A stretch of DNA of 64,000 nucleotides from Chrysopilus asiliformis (taxonomy: Eukaryota; Arthropoda; Insecta; Diptera; Rhagionidae): positions 41,134,184 through 41,198,183 of the forward strand of contig OZ035961.1 in assembly GCA_964034945.1 (NCBI GenBank), given 5' to 3'. Within the stretch, counting starts at the first letter, position 1, and each line of letters starts with the position of its first letter. A program made the position numbers and the translations under genes. Shown piece after piece: positions 13,647-25,206 of this stretch. The notes under the pieces are model-generated. The model had not been told where the DNA came from, ran no database searches, and saw nothing but the letters and a program-made list of their open reading frames with translations.

Positions 13647-14192
13647 AAACATAACAAAAGCTATAATTGCCAATCTGGCAATTATTGAAAACCCGTATGG
13701 TGATTTAAGTGAACAGTTGTACCAAAATTACACTTTGAAGTCAAAGCTTCCAATGAGATTTTTTAAAATTTGTTCCAATCGGATTTTGATGTATGGAAGT
13801 TGTATGTAGAATCATATCCTAAATAACTTTTGTTCTTGCACTTTGTTGATAAGATGCACCGTTTTTGAGGTATTCGCAAAAAATATTTCCGTTCGTATGG
13901 GGGGTACCCCCCCTAATGGACCGTTTTTGCCCATTAACGAACTTAGCCTCGCATTTTACGAAAAACGGATCTGCGCAAAATTTCAAGGCTCTAGCTCAAT
14001 CCGTGCGTCCGCAATCATGTTCACAGACAGACGGACAGACGGACGGACGGACATGCAGAAATCAAAATCTTTTGTCATTCCTAACACACTGGTGTAATTC
14101 ATTTTTGTGTGTGATGACGGGATCTTGGCGTTACAAACGGTAAGGCAAAGTTAGTATACCCTTTGGTATTCCATACCATACGGGTATAAAAA
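13647..14192 (-). mobile_element. INE-1/HINE-like element (family A)
   Basis: Reading the minus strand: hairpin end TTTTTATACCCGTATGG, which pairs back to AAAGGGTATA; a GTCCGTCCGTCTGTCC microsatellite (around 14028-14052); the subterminal inverted partner CACCATACGGGT; and an end hairpin AATTGCCAGATTGGCAATT followed by ATAGCTTTTGTTATGTTT. This is the architecture of Drosophila INE-1 (DINE-1) and of Helentron-associated INEs. No coding capacity. Confidence 0.82.
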
Positions 14193-14454
14193 TTTCAGCG
14201 GTATTGTTCCTTACTTGGCACGTTGCCCTTAACCCCCGTCAACATTAACAAATATTCTTTTGTTTTTGGGTAAGCTCCGTTAAAATTAAAAAAATATTCT
14301 TTTGTCAGATGTCGTCACGAAAGATAAAATATTTTCATTTGGATAGCAGTAATAGAATTGGTGATAGCTGTAAAAGTTTTGATCTGAAATAATTGCAATT
14401 AAAACAAAATAGAATTTCGCAAGCTAATTGACAAAAGACATTGGTTTAGTTTTC

Positions 14455-14512
14455 ATTTCAGTCGGTTTAGTTTTCATTTCAGTCGGTTTAGTTTTCATTT
14501 TAGTCAAGGTGG
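14455..14512. repeat. 22-bp minisatellite, three units
   Basis: Three consecutive copies of GGTTTAGTTTTCATTT(C/T)AGTC, nearly identical. Confidence 0.9.
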
Positions 14513-15139
14513 TACTTATTTAAAAAAACATTATTTTAAAGAACCGTTAAGTAGTGAAAAGAAAAATTTTAAGTTTTAAAGCTTTCCGAATTTGAAATAA
14601 CCACATACAACAATTTAGATAAATAGGTGCTCGTAGAGGTGAGTGAAAATTGTATTAAAATACATATTGAATGGGTTTTATATTCCCCAAATTTTGAATA
14701 TCGATTCTTGTCACTATAAAAAATTTATTTTTAGCACATCGAATATTTGCAATGCATTAAACGAAACGCGGAATGTAAAAATTATAGTCATTGTGATATT
14801 TTAACCGCGATTGTACATAAAAGTACTCGACAACTGTAAAAAGCTTTTGATTGTCTTAACAATTCTTGTTACAATAAAATTATTTGTAACACTCAAGAAA
14901 TATGAATAGAAGTCCTCTTTAAGTTTCTATTTTGGCCCCAACTTCCAAAAAAATTATTTTTTCCTTTTTAGTGCACTTTTAGATTGTACAATAAAAGAGA
15001 GCAAATTGTTTGTTTCTATTTTGGCACCAACTTCCAAAAAAAATTATTTTTTCCTTTTTAGTGCATTTTTAAGTCGGTTTTTTTTACTTTTTTTTAAAAA
15101 GTTTTTTATTTTATAATTTTTAGTGACTTTTGGTATATA

Positions 15140-15600
15140 CATATTATATAGATATATTTAATGTTAGGAAATGGGTAGAGCTGCGGCCCGCGTGCGAAAA
15201 CGGCGTTACGAATCGATAGCCTTCAACCCCCTTAGTGACACTGGAAAGTTTCATTAAGATCGGACCAGCCAATTCGAAGATACCAGGCGAGGGGTATCGA
15301 GGGGAGGGAAAAGTCAGGTTTTGTAGTGGAAAATCAAACCCCTTAGCCTTCTTAGTAATACTGTAAAGCTTCATTAAGATCGGACCACCGAATTCGAAGA
15401 TACCAGGCGAGGGGTGTCGAAGGGGAATTTTCTCAGAGGGGATACCTATCTAGATCGTATTTTTGTCCCCGAAAATCCCTAACACCCAAGTTTCATGAAA
15501 ATCGTTAGGCCTGTTTTCGAGATCCATTGTGCAGACAGACAGACTGACAGACAGAAAGACGACAGTCCTAGTATTATATTATAGGAGTACCAGGAAAACC
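15140..15600. repeat. tandem-array element, copy 1 (two ~118-bp units plus tail)
   Basis: Starts with TTTAATGTTAGGAAATGGG and then two units built on AAGTTTCATTAAGATCGGAC and GAAGATACCAGGCGAGGGG. The tail GACCTATCTAGATCG-type sequence, CCCCGAAAATCCCTAAC and a CAGACAGACAGACTGACAG microsatellite end at TATTATATTATAGGA. The same order recurs at 15.8-16.4 kb, so this is a dispersed element with variable unit number. Confidence 0.85.
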
Positions 15601-15648
15601 GAGCCATGCTCGGCCACCTCAAAGTCGTCCTTTTGCTAAAATTTTGGA

Positions 15649-15684
15649 GAGGTGAGACCTATCGATCTAGATAGGTCTCACCTC
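15649..15684. repeat. 15-bp palindrome at an array junction
   Basis: GAGGTGAGACCTATC and its exact inverse flank a 6-bp spacer. The arm also occurs in the tails of both neighbouring array elements, so this is probably the scar of an inverted joining of two copies. Confidence 0.85.
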
Positions 15685-15789
15685 TGTTAGAAAAAAGCAC
15701 GCAATATGTTAGAAAAACACACACGGTGAGACGATACCTTTCTTACATAATTAAACTTCATATGACGAATATAATTGGGTATAATGTTG

Positions 15790-16440
15790 ATTTTTTTTAT
15801 ATAAAAACATCAGGTTTGTAGTGGAAAAGTCAGGTTTGTAGTGGGAAAATCGAAAGCCCTTAGCCCCCTTAGTAATACTGTAAAGTTTCATTAAGATCGG
15901 ACCATCCAATTCGAAGATACCAGGCGGGGGTATCGAGGGGAGGGAAAAGTCAGGTTTGTAGTGGAAAGATCGAAAGCCCCTAATACTGTAAAGTTTCATT
16001 AAAATCGGATCACCCAATTCGAAGATAACAGGCGAGGGGTATCGAGGGGAGGGAAAAGTCAGGTTTGTAGTGGAAAGATCGAAAGCCCTTAGCCCCCTTA
16101 GTGATACTGTAAAGTTTCATTAAGATCGGACCACCCAATTCGAAGATACCAGGCGAGGGGAGGGAAAAGTCAGGTTTGTAGTGGAAAAATCGAAAGCCCC
16201 CAGCCCCCTTAGTAATACTGTAAAGTTTCATTCAGATCGGACCACCCAATTCGAAGATACCAAGCGAGGGGTATCGAAGGGGAATTTTCTCAGGGGTGAG
16301 ACCTATCTAGATCGAGTTCTTGTCCCCGAAAATCCCTAACTACCAAGTTTCGTGAAAATCGTTAGGCGGGTTTTCGAGATCGTTTGTGCAGACAGACAGA
16401 CAGACAGACAAACATTCCTCGTATTATATTATAGGATATA
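15790..16440. repeat. tandem-array element, copy 2 (four units plus tail)
   Basis: Four units of 108-121 bp (AAAGTTTCATT begins near 15882, 15990, 16111 and 16222), then the same tail with CCCCGAAAATCCCTAAC, a (GACA)n run near 16391-16412 and the TATTATATTATAGGAT end. Long GC-richer frames through it (15751-16231, minus strand) follow the repeat period and are not genes. Confidence 0.9.
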
Positions 16441-16734
16441 CCTATTTAATGTTAGGAAATGGGTAGAGCAAAACTTTGATCGTTCCAAACAGCGAATTTT
16501 TAGGGATGGCAACAGTAAGTTGTAAACTAAATTTTAGAGGTCGACAGCAAAAATTTTGGGGGTCGTCACCAACATTTTTTAGATCGACAGAAACCTTTCG
16601 TTAACCTTACAGACTTCTAAACATTAGAATTGGATTAGGCGACCCTAAAAACCCCCATATGTGTTTGTTTTTTATCTGGAAAATTTGAGGGTTGAAGGAT
16701 TCGCTGCCCCCCAAAATATACGCATAAAAATTTT

Positions 16735-17390
16735 CAGACCGATCGGACCATCCGATTAGGGGACAGGGGAGGGGTTAAGAAGCGAAAGGGGTAGGGGAAA
16801 ATAGATAAGGGGAAAACACTAGCCGTCCCCCAAAATGTGAGCATACAAATTTTCAGATCGATCGGAACATCCGATTGAGAGTTGACAGGGGAGGGGTTAA
16901 GAAGCGAAAGGGGTAGGGGAAAATAGATAAGGGGAAAACACTAGCTGTCCCCCAAAAAGGTACGCATACAAATTTTCAGACCGATCGGACCATCCGATTG
17001 GGAGTTGACAGGGGAGGGGTTAAGAAGCGAAAGGGGCAGGGGAAAATAGATAAGGGGAAAACACTAGCCGTCCTCCAAAAAGGTACGCATACAAATTTTC
17101 AGATCGATCGGACCATCCGATTGGGAGTTGACAGGGGAGGGGTTAAGAAGCGAAAGGGGTAGGGGAAATAGATAAGGGGAAAACACTAGCCGTCCCCCAA
17201 AAAGGTACGCATACAAACTTTCAGACCGATCGGACCATACGATTGGGAGTTGACAGGGGAGGGGTTAAGAAGCGAAAGGAGTAGGGGAAAATAGATAAGG
17301 GGAAAACACTAGCCGTCCCCCAAAATGTACGCATACAAATTTTCAGATCGATCGGACCATCCGATTGGGAGTTGACAGGGGAGGGGAAGG
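16735..17390. repeat. 122-bp tandem array, six units
   Basis: Units repeat CAGAnCGATCGGACCATCCG, GGGGAGGGGTTAAGAAGCG and AAAACACTAGCCGTCCCCC. GATCGG(A) occurs at about 16741, 16860, 16983, 17106, 17228 and 17350, giving spacings of 119-123 bp. The units are close to identical, which suggests recent amplification. Confidence 0.93.
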
Positions 17391-17548
17391 CCGGGAAACG
17401 TCGGAGAGAGGGGAAATTAAAATGGGACCAACAAGGGAGTGAACTCTGTCATCCACCAACGTTTCAACAAAATCCATGCAACGGCACCCAAGTACTGCGT
17501 GAACATACAGATATAAAATAAATAAATAAATAAATAAATAAAGTTGGA
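17391..17548 (+). mobile_element. possible non-LTR retrotransposon 3' end with TAAA tail
   Basis: A short non-repeated stretch ends in seven or so AAAT/TAAA units (17513-17543), the usual tail of some LINEs. A frame just before it ends with a stop near the tail. Beyond it lies an AACCTCCTCC-TTTTTTGGAAGTCGG motif, a repeat seen in many insect genomes. Family not identified. Confidence 0.35.
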
Positions 17549-17639
17549 CCAAAACGAATTGATAACCTCCTCCTTTTTTGGAAGTCGGTTAAAAAGACCT
17601 TTTTGGCATCGGGGGATGGCAAATTAATAACTTCCCGGG

Positions 17640-18512
17640 AAACTTGAATTTCAAAGATTAGCTGATCTTTGTAAACAAGATAATCCCCAAAAATTGGCTT
17701 TTCCACTTCAAACTTTCATTAAATTTCAATCATAGCTAAACGTAAAAAGCAAATTCCTTCGAATCCGAGGTTTTCATACATTCTAAAAGGTTTTATTTGC
17801 ACTCATATACAAATAAATACTCATAAAAAGTATATTTGACGTTTGATAAATGTAGTAAATATTAACCAGAAAAAATATCAGTTTTGATTTTCTCTTAAAT
17901 ATTTAGTTTCGGAAAAATATGTAAAAAAGAATTATTTTTTTAAATATCTTGAGAACCGTTAAATATACGTAAAAACTGTTCAAGGAAAAAATGCACGAAA
18001 TTTTATTTTTTTTGAATTTGATTCTATGTATTTTTCCATAAAAGTACCTACATAGTTTTAGAGATTTTCAAAAACTGAATGTTTTTCAAATATCCGTTAG
18101 AGATACAAAAAAATTGTATGAAATTTTATATCCCTTTTTCCCGAAACCGCATAGGTTTCGATAAACTTTCAAAAAACCGTATTTTTCAAATTAAAGATAT
18201 AGAAGTTCCCGTTAGTTGATAGAGAAAACCACAATTTTTGTAAAACTTATTTACAAAAAATTTCAAGTCGCTAGATCAATGCGTTCTCAAGTTATTTAAG
18301 ATACCTAAAACAGATAGACCGACCAAATGACAGACCAACAGACCGAAAGGAAGATCCATTGACATTCTCATAACTTTCCCTGAAACGGATTTCGTACTGA
18401 TCAGAAATTTTCTATCTGCACCCGTTCTCGAGTCGGTCTCCATCATAGATACAGTACTTTCCTTCTGTAGAAGTGCAAAGTGACAATAAAATCGTTAAAT
18501 TTGAACCAAAAA
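17640..18512 (+). repeat. INE-like repeat, family C, copy 1 (uninterrupted)
   Basis: Collinear with 38655-40232: TATTTAGTTTCGGAAAA, CTTGAGAACCGTTAAA, TCGCTAG-TCAA-GCGTTCTC, then a degenerate CAGACCAACAGACCG microsatellite and the end hairpin TACTTTCCTTCTGTAGAAG. This copy lacks the insertion found in the other and serves as its empty site. Confidence 0.8.
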
Positions 18513-18589
18513 TGTAATAGATCCGTTGTTTAAGTAAACCCCAATTAAAATTTGTTTGTGACAAAGAAACTTTTTATAATGGGTGTTAA

Positions 18590-19302
18590 TTTTTATACCC
18601 GTATGGTGAAACCAAAGGGTATATTAACTTTGCCTTACCGTTTGTAACGCCAAGTTCCCGTCATCACACACAAAAATGAATTACACCAGTGTGTTTAGAA
18701 TGATAAAAATATTTAATTTTTGCATGTCCGTTCGTCTGTCCGTCCGTCTGTCCGTCCGTCTGTCCGTCCGTCTGTCCGTCCGTCTGTCCGTCCGTCTGTC
18801 CGTCCGTCTGTCCGTCCGTCTGTCCGTCCGTCTGTCCGTCCGTCTGTCCGTCCGTCTGTCCGTCCGTCTGTCCGTCCGTCTGTCCGTCCTTCTGTCCGTC
18901 CGTCTGTCTGTCTGTGGCGCGGATTGCGGGCGCACGGATTGAGCTAGAGACTTGAAAGTTTGCACAGATCCGTTTTTCGTAAAATGCGAGGCTAAGTTCG
19001 TTAATGGGCAAAAATGGATCATTAGGGGGGGTACCCCCCATACGAACAAAATCGTTTTTTGTGAATATCTCAAAAACGGGGCATCTTATCAAAAAAGTCC
19101 AAGAACAAAAGTTATTTAGGATATGATTCTACATAAAACTCCCGTACATCAAAATCCGATTGGAATAAATTTTAAAAAATCTTATTGGAAAGTTTGACTT
19201 CAAAGTGGAATTTTGGTATAACTGTTCGAATTTTGATACGAATATCACCATACGGGTCTCCAATGATTGCCAGATTGGCAATTATAGCTTTTGTTATGTT
19301 TA
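18590..19302 (+). mobile_element. INE-1/HINE-like element (family A), complete
   Basis: Best copy in the window. It starts TTTTTATACCCGTATGG with a fold-back to AAAGGGTATA, carries a greatly expanded microsatellite, then the inverted partner CACCATACGGGT (near 19250) and the end hairpin ATTGCCAGATTGGCAAT before TTTTGTTATGTTT. It has no coding capacity. The long Gln-Thr-Asp-Gly and Ser-Val-Arg-Leu frames are translations of the microsatellite. Confidence 0.88.
18724..18913. repeat. (GTCTGTCCGTCC)n, about 14 units
   Basis: A 12-bp unit repeated almost perfectly inside the INE-like element. Other copies carry only two to four units, so it is a locus-specific expansion. Confidence 0.97.
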
Positions 19303-20943
19303 AACATGGTTTCGCTAAACCCAGTTTAACTCAACGACTATGAATACGCGCCAGTATGTTCAAGTTTTGACGCCATACAGCACACGACGCTTTCACTGTA
19401 TATTTCACCTTTATTCAAAGAACATAAAAAACTAATAGTTTTTTTTTCAAAATCGGGCCCATGCCGGTATCTGTAGACTTCCATGATTGAGGCAGTTGTG
19501 ACCCGTTTCAAAAAACATTATTACGACCGAAAGCAAAATAAATGCATAACTAAATTTTATTTTTCTTAGTTTCTTCTACTAACATAAAGCTTTGAACAAG
19601 CCTATTTAATAATAGCGTAGGCGTAGATGAAAGAGCATCAAAACATGCTTAAAATTGGTTAACCTGACGTGAAAATTCTGTAAATAGAGTCCTTTAATAT
19701 GTCCCGAAAAATGATTCTTCATCACTTTGAAGATTACATATGAGCTCATAATTTAATTAAACTCAATATAATGATTTAGGGCGACTATCGTTTACGAATA
19801 TTTGTATATGGCACAAAGATTTTACGTAACAGAAAAATTCTATAAAATCAGAAACAAGAAATCACTGCGATTCATAAATCATTCCATTTCAATTGTGAAA
19901 TGAAAATAGCATAACTGAAAAGAGCGACCCCATCAGAGAATGATTATTAATCTTCTATAAGCATCTTTTCATGATAATAGCGAAGCACTTGATGGACCAT
20001 AAGACCATACAAAATTATCCGGAATTTCAATCTAAATAAGGAGATATTCTTCTACTTATTTTTTCACATCGAAATATGATGTCATCGTAAGGGTCAACAT
20101 GATTATGCTTTTCTCGTTTAAGTAACTTATAAGTAATACAAAATTTTATTTCCATTCAAGGAATCTTCTTAAATATTTTATCTGTCCATGTATTCCAATT
20201 ATTCTTGTACAAACGATTTAATGAAAATCATGTCAAGCTCTGGTTTAATAGAATGCGACTAAATCGAAGATCCTAGCGGCCGGTGTCCTGTGAACTTGCT
20301 GTGTTATTTATGAAAGGAGAATGCCATTCTCCGGTATCCTGGAATAACACTTAAGGGGGAAAAGCTCGTAACGTGTAAAAGCTTTCTTCTCCTTAGCGTA
20401 ATATAATGAATGAAAATAAAAGTTGCTCAATTTTGAATTCGAAAACGAGCGTTACAGAAAAATTTCAAAAATCTCTTATTAAATTTAATATTTTAATTTT
20501 TGTTTAAAATTATTTGTAATTTAATTTCAATGTTTGTGAACAGGTCATTGCGGAGTTAGATATTTTGTATTCATTCTATAAAAACATTGAAATCTCGATA
20601 CTGTAATACCATTAGTACTGTATACCCCTCGATAGTGTATACCTTAAATTTTGTTTAACATCACACTCAAAAGCAAACTTACGCAAGTTTAACTATTCGA
20701 TTTTATTTTAATGAAACTTCCCACATTTGTAGAAATATGAAAAAGATTCGAGGTATTTTTTAATTTGTGCAGTAATTCAGTTTTACAGGTTAATTCGGTT
20801 TTAAATAGTTTCCTCCTTATGGATGTTTCATGCAAAAAGCGTTTTTCGGCAATTACTCGAAATATAACGGACCGATTTGGATGAAACATACACTGAGGGA
20901 AATCGGGCATGTCTTAGAATCAAGAACTGTCATTTGAAAGAAT
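19303..20943. other. intergenic sequence, no gene seen
   Basis: AT-rich, apparently unique. A small imperfect hairpin around GGAGAATGCCATTCTCC (20317-20333) is the only structure noticed. Confidence 0.45.
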
Positions 20944-21469
20944 AAACATAACAAAAGCTATAATTGCCAATCTGGCAATTATTGAAAACCGGTATGGTGA
21001 TATTCGTATCAAAATTCGAACAGTTATACCAAAATTCCACTTTGAAGTCAAACTTTCCAATAAGATTTTTTAAAATTTATTCCAATCGGATTTTGATGTA
21101 TGGGAGTTTTATGTAGAATCATATCCTAAATAATTCACAAAAAACGATTTCGTTCGTATGGGGGGTACCCCCCCTAATGGTCCATTTTTGCCCATTAACG
21201 AACTTAGCCTCTCATTTTACGAAAAACGGATCTGTGCAAACTTTCAAGTCTTTAGCTCAATCCGTGCGCCCGCAATCCGCGCCACAGACAGACAGACAGA
21301 CAGACAGACGGACGGACGGACAGACGGACGGACATGCAAAAATTAAATATTTTTATCATTCTAAACACACTGGTGTAATTCATTTTTTTGTGCGATGACG
21401 GGATCTTGGCGTTACAAACGGTAAGGCAAAGTTAATATACCCTTTGGTTTCACCATACGGGTATAAAAA
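20944..21469 (-). mobile_element. INE-1/HINE-like element (family A), complete
   Basis: Same order as 13647-14192: AACATAACAAAAGCTATAAT, hairpin TTGCCAATCTGGCAA, CCCGTATGGTGATATTC, a short GACAGACAGACGGACGG run (21286-21332), and the end CCTTTGG-TTTCACCATACGGG then TATAAAAA. It closely matches the copy at 18.6 kb apart from microsatellite length. Confidence 0.87.
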
Positions 21470-21972
21470 CTCAATCAGTTAATTTGACGGTCCGAGAGGG
21501 AGCGCTTTCTTACGTCATGCAGTCAGAACAAATAATTCAGCATTTGTTTTGAATGTATAGGCAGTTAATCGAAGTGATTAACAATGGCGAATAGAAAAGA
21601 GAACGAAAGAGAATCATCATCTTCGTTGACGGTAGCACACACAAATGCATTTTCTTTGTTTTTATACACGCAGAATATCAAATATGGCGATATGGTTTTC
21701 CTGAAAATTATGCCGCTTTTAAACACGCAATTAAAAGTTTTTTTTTCATCCACCTGAATATAAGAAAATAGTTTAAAGGATTCTAGACATTAGTTAGTGT
21801 TATTTTTCGTGAGATTTTTTAATACAGTTTTCTCAGTGCAAAAAATAATATTTAATACTTTCATTTGGCAGGTATATGAACTAATGTGGTGTTTTAGGAA
21901 TAATAAAGAATATAAAAAATACCCTAATTTTCAGGAAATAGTAAACCGATCTATTTTTTTTACAATTTTATA

Positions 21973-22664
21973 CGGCCCGATTCCAGAATCCGTCGTAGCT
22001 TTATTACGAAGAACTAACTACGTTACGAATACGAAGAAATCAGTATTCCACGATCCGAACGGAATTGAACTTAGTGGTGCCTGATTAAAATCTAATTTCG
22101 AAAAATGAATGCCTTTGTAAAAAGGTCCCTATGCAAAACTCATAAAGAATAGATTTCTGACATGGAATAGTTTCGTGAAAAATGTCATTTTCTCGACTTA
22201 AAACGAAAATTGTTATTAATAATGGATTCTGCAGCGTTTGCAATTTTGTGTCTGGAAGAAGATTTATCGAAGAGAAGGACTTTAATAGTGAAACGAAAAC
22301 GACAACAAATAACGGATAGTTAGGAATACTCACATTGCTCTTTTTTCTAAAATCATTCCTCTTAATTTGTCAAAAGTTACACTTATACTAAATAAACAAA
22401 TAAAAATGTTAAAATTGCTTTTTTTGTACAATTCAGCCCATAAATTGAGCTAAAATAATAAGAAAATGAAGTTGCTACTCGATCTACGAAGCGAAAATTT
22501 TTCGTAGGTTTAGCTGTCAAAAGATCGATTCCGTCGGATTCTATGATACCAGATATTCAGATTCGTAATGTTTTCGAAATTAATTTAATTCCTTCGGATC
22601 GTGGAATACCATTTTCACGAATTCTCCGAAAATCGTAGCTACGACGGATCCTGGAATAGGGCCG
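21973..22664. mobile_element. Harbinger-like TIR element, TSD ATA
   Basis: The left end CGGCCCGATTCCAGAATCCG and the inverse of the right end CGGCCCTATTCCAGGATCCG continue as diverged inverted repeats of about 85 bp, including GTCGTAGCT and TATTCCACGATCCGAA. ATA flanks both ends (21970-21972 and 22665-22667). It encloses a small frame resembling the N-terminus of Harbinger nucleases. 692 bp, non-autonomous. Confidence 0.78.
22222..22323 (+). pseudogene. transposase N-terminal remnant inside Harbinger-like element
   Basis: 33 codons from ATG: MDSAAFAILCLEED followed by a Lys/Arg-rich stretch and a stop. The acidic Leu-rich start and basic follow-on resemble first exons of PIF/Harbinger nucleases. 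The similarity is by eye and weak; the nuclease core is absent. Confidence 0.4.
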
Positions 22665-23627
22665 ATAGTTTTAACTTTCAATTTTCTAGTTTTAACTTTT
22701 GGTTTTTGAGGAAAATTTTCTTGTGCTCGTCAGCGGTTTGTGTTGTTAACAGAGTGGCTGCTAAGCGGGTAATTCTCAGTACATATCTAGCGAAAAAGGC
22801 AACGGATTTTAGGATTTTGTGTTCTGAAGCGGTTTGTCCTGCTAAGCGGGTTTTTCTTAAGCGGCTTCGACTCAGTGACGTGGCGTGCTGCTTTCAGTAG
22901 GGTGTTCAATATTAAGTTTCTGTTAAATGATAGACGTCTATCTTAGTTTTATCCAGGATCACGTCGGGGACGTGATAGACCAGTGGTTCCCAAAGTGGTC
23001 CCTACGGACCCCCAGGGGTCCCCGGGATCATTCAGGGGGTCCGTGGAAAATTAAAATTGATTTGGGGGTCCCTGAACAACGTCAGGGGGTCCGCGCAAGG
23101 TTTAATATAAAATAAAAAAATTGTGACACATTTTTATTAATATGGAAGTTAAAATAAATAACAGAAGCTGTTGATTGCTTTTCCGTCTTCCTATTTGGTA
23201 GAACGTAGATTCAGTGCCGCTATGAGCCTCATCACAAAAAAAAAGAAACCAACTAGAAATTAGTACTTGTGGGGATTTGCGGTTGCTACTCACAAACATT
23301 GCGCCGAACATAAATACACTCATAACATCCCATCAGGTTCATCCAAGTCATTAATTTTTTTTTTTGTTTTTTAAAACAAAAGTTATAATTTCAATAAATA
23401 CTTCTTCAACAAAATGTTTTATTTATATTTTATTTTTACGTCACCATTTATTATTCAAGACATCAAAGTTAAATTTGTAATTTTTCTATTATTCATTTAT
23501 GTAGTTTTTCGCCCAGGGTCCGTGGGTAGGGATGCCAACGATACCTCGATGTTTGCAAAACATCGAGGTATCGTTGAAAAATATCGAGGTTTAACCTCGA
23601 TGTTGAACAGGCCGATAAATCGAGGTA

Positions 23628-25196
23628 CAGTACCGGACAAAAGAAATTGAATTTTTTTGTTTTAAGGCTAACTTTTTAGTGAGGTTATGAATTGGCAAAC
23701 GGTCTTCAGGAAAGTTGTTGCACGTGTCGAGAGGTCTCTGAATATATCAAAGTACCGTAATAATATCGGGCCTTAAATTGATTTTTTTAACAAAAACGAA
23801 ATTAAGCACGACAAAAGTAATTGAATTTTAAATATTTATTCGTTGAAAATACCAAATTATATGTTTTTTTACATTAAACACACTTTTTTTTCAATATCGT
23901 GTAGCATAACCTTTATTTTTAATTACTTCTTGGCAACGACGCTGCATACTGGCGATCAAAGTGTTGATAGTGTTGTTATCAATTTTCTGCCATTCTTGTT
24001 TTAAAATTTCAAATTTTTCATCTTCATTTCGGGTTTTTTTTATCCCGAACTCGACGTTCCAACTCTTCCCAAAGATGCTCTATGGGATTTAAGTCGGGAC
24101 TTTGTGATGGCCATGGCAAAACTCGAATTTTATTTTCAGTAAAAAAAGTTGAAGCGACATTCGATTTATGCTTTGGGTCATTATCCTGTTGAAAATACCA
24201 ACCACGAGGCATGTTAGAAAGTGCAAAAGGTCGCATATTTTTCTTCAATATGTCAACATACTTTGGACCATCCATATGTCCTTTAATCCGAACTAATGGA
24301 CCGACGCCATATGCACTAAAACATCCCCATACCATTACTGATCCTCCTCCGTGTTTAACAGTTGGTGTTTGATACCGGGGATTATATCTTTGGCCAACAG
24401 GACGTCGAACCCACTTGATACCATCCGATCCGAATAAACAAAACTTACTTTCGTCACTCCAGAGCACTTTGGACCAGTCTTTGTGCGTCCAGTCCATATG
24501 AGCCTTGGCCCAAGTTAGCCTGTCGGTCTTGTTCTTTTTGGAAATCAATGGCTTCCGCACTCCATGGCGTCCATGAAGTCCAGCATCAACCAGGCGACGT
24601 TGCACAGTACAAACCGTTATATTTTGTTGGACATCCACGGGCGATTCGACATGAATATTGGTTGCTGCCCAAGTGGGGTTATTTTTAGACATTCTTACCA
24701 TATCCCGATCAGCTCGAACCGAGGTTTTTTTTGGACGTCCAGATTTCGCCATGTTTTCTACGGTTTTACGCTGACGATAACGCTTTAAAATTATAGATAC
24801 AGTTGACTCCGGCACGTTAAAACTCCTTGAAACTTCATTTTGACGACGACCACTATTAACAGCTCCTACAATACGCAAGCGTAAGTCATCACTCAGATAC
24901 TTGTGAGACGGCATGAATATGATCTAAAATGAACCGGTTTTATAATATCTATAACCAAACACAATTTTTTTTTGATAAAAGCTTCGTTAACCCAAAAATT
25001 CACTTACTTTTGTCGTGCTTAATTTCGTTTTTGTTAAAAAAATCAATTTAAGGCCCGATATTATTACGGTACTTTGATATATTCAAAGAACTCTCAACAC
25101 GTGCAACAACTTTCCTGAAGACCGTTTGTCAATTCATAACCTCACTAAAAAGTTAGCCTTAAAACAAAAAAATTCAATTTCTTTTGTCCGGTACTG
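23628..25196 (-). mobile_element. Tc1-type element with ~200-bp IR/DR ends, TSD TA
   Basis: The ends begin CAGTACCGGACAAAAG. The two inverted repeats are about 200 bp and differ at roughly five positions. Each holds an outer GACAAAAGAAATTGAAT-like and an inner GACAAAAGTAATTGAAT-like site (left: 23636 and 23810), the two-site IR/DR layout of some Tc1 elements. TA flanks at 23626-23627 and 25197-25198. The sister hAT MITE reads straight through GAGGTATCGATG here, the empty site. Confidence 0.97.
23891..24914 (-). pseudogene. Tc1 transposase (DD34E), C-terminal frameshift
   Basis: ATG at 24914. Residues 11-47 form the first helix-turn-helix (the paired-like domain), followed by the basic linker SGRPKK near 58-63. 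The catalytic triad is complete: D154 in WSDESKF, D244 in FQQDNDPKH, E279 in SPDLNPIEHLW, with 34 residues between the last two. After residue 296 a run of eight A on the coding strand (about 24034-24042) shifts the frame. The expected C-terminus (NEDEKFEILKQEW through NKGYATRY) is intact one frame over, ending at 23891. Otherwise full length, about 340 residues as usual for the family. One homopolymer slip separates it from an intact frame, so it is young, or the slip is a sequencing error. Confidence 0.93.
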
Positions 25197-25206
25197 TATG
25201 TTGCTA

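Larger units (their letters stand above)
13411..15090. repeat. element bounded by ~100-bp inverted repeats (AAACCGACTT ends)
   Basis: The left block near 13411-13515 (AAAAACCGACTTAAAAATGC, then GGAAGTTGGTGCCAAAATAG and TTGCTCTCTTTTATTGTACA) returns inverted at 14975-15090, with a second partial inverted copy at 14920-14985. An INE-like element (13647-14192) has landed inside. No coding content remains; class unknown. Confidence 0.75.

Noticed and set aside
15751..16231. Adjacent frames encoding repeated PILMKLYSITKG
   Set aside because: Follow the period of the tandem array; not conserved as protein.
18664..19092. 130-142 codon frames rich in Gln-Thr-Asp-Gly or Arg-Thr-Asp
   Set aside because: They read the 12-bp microsatellite of an INE-like element; all frames are open because the unit length is a multiple of three.
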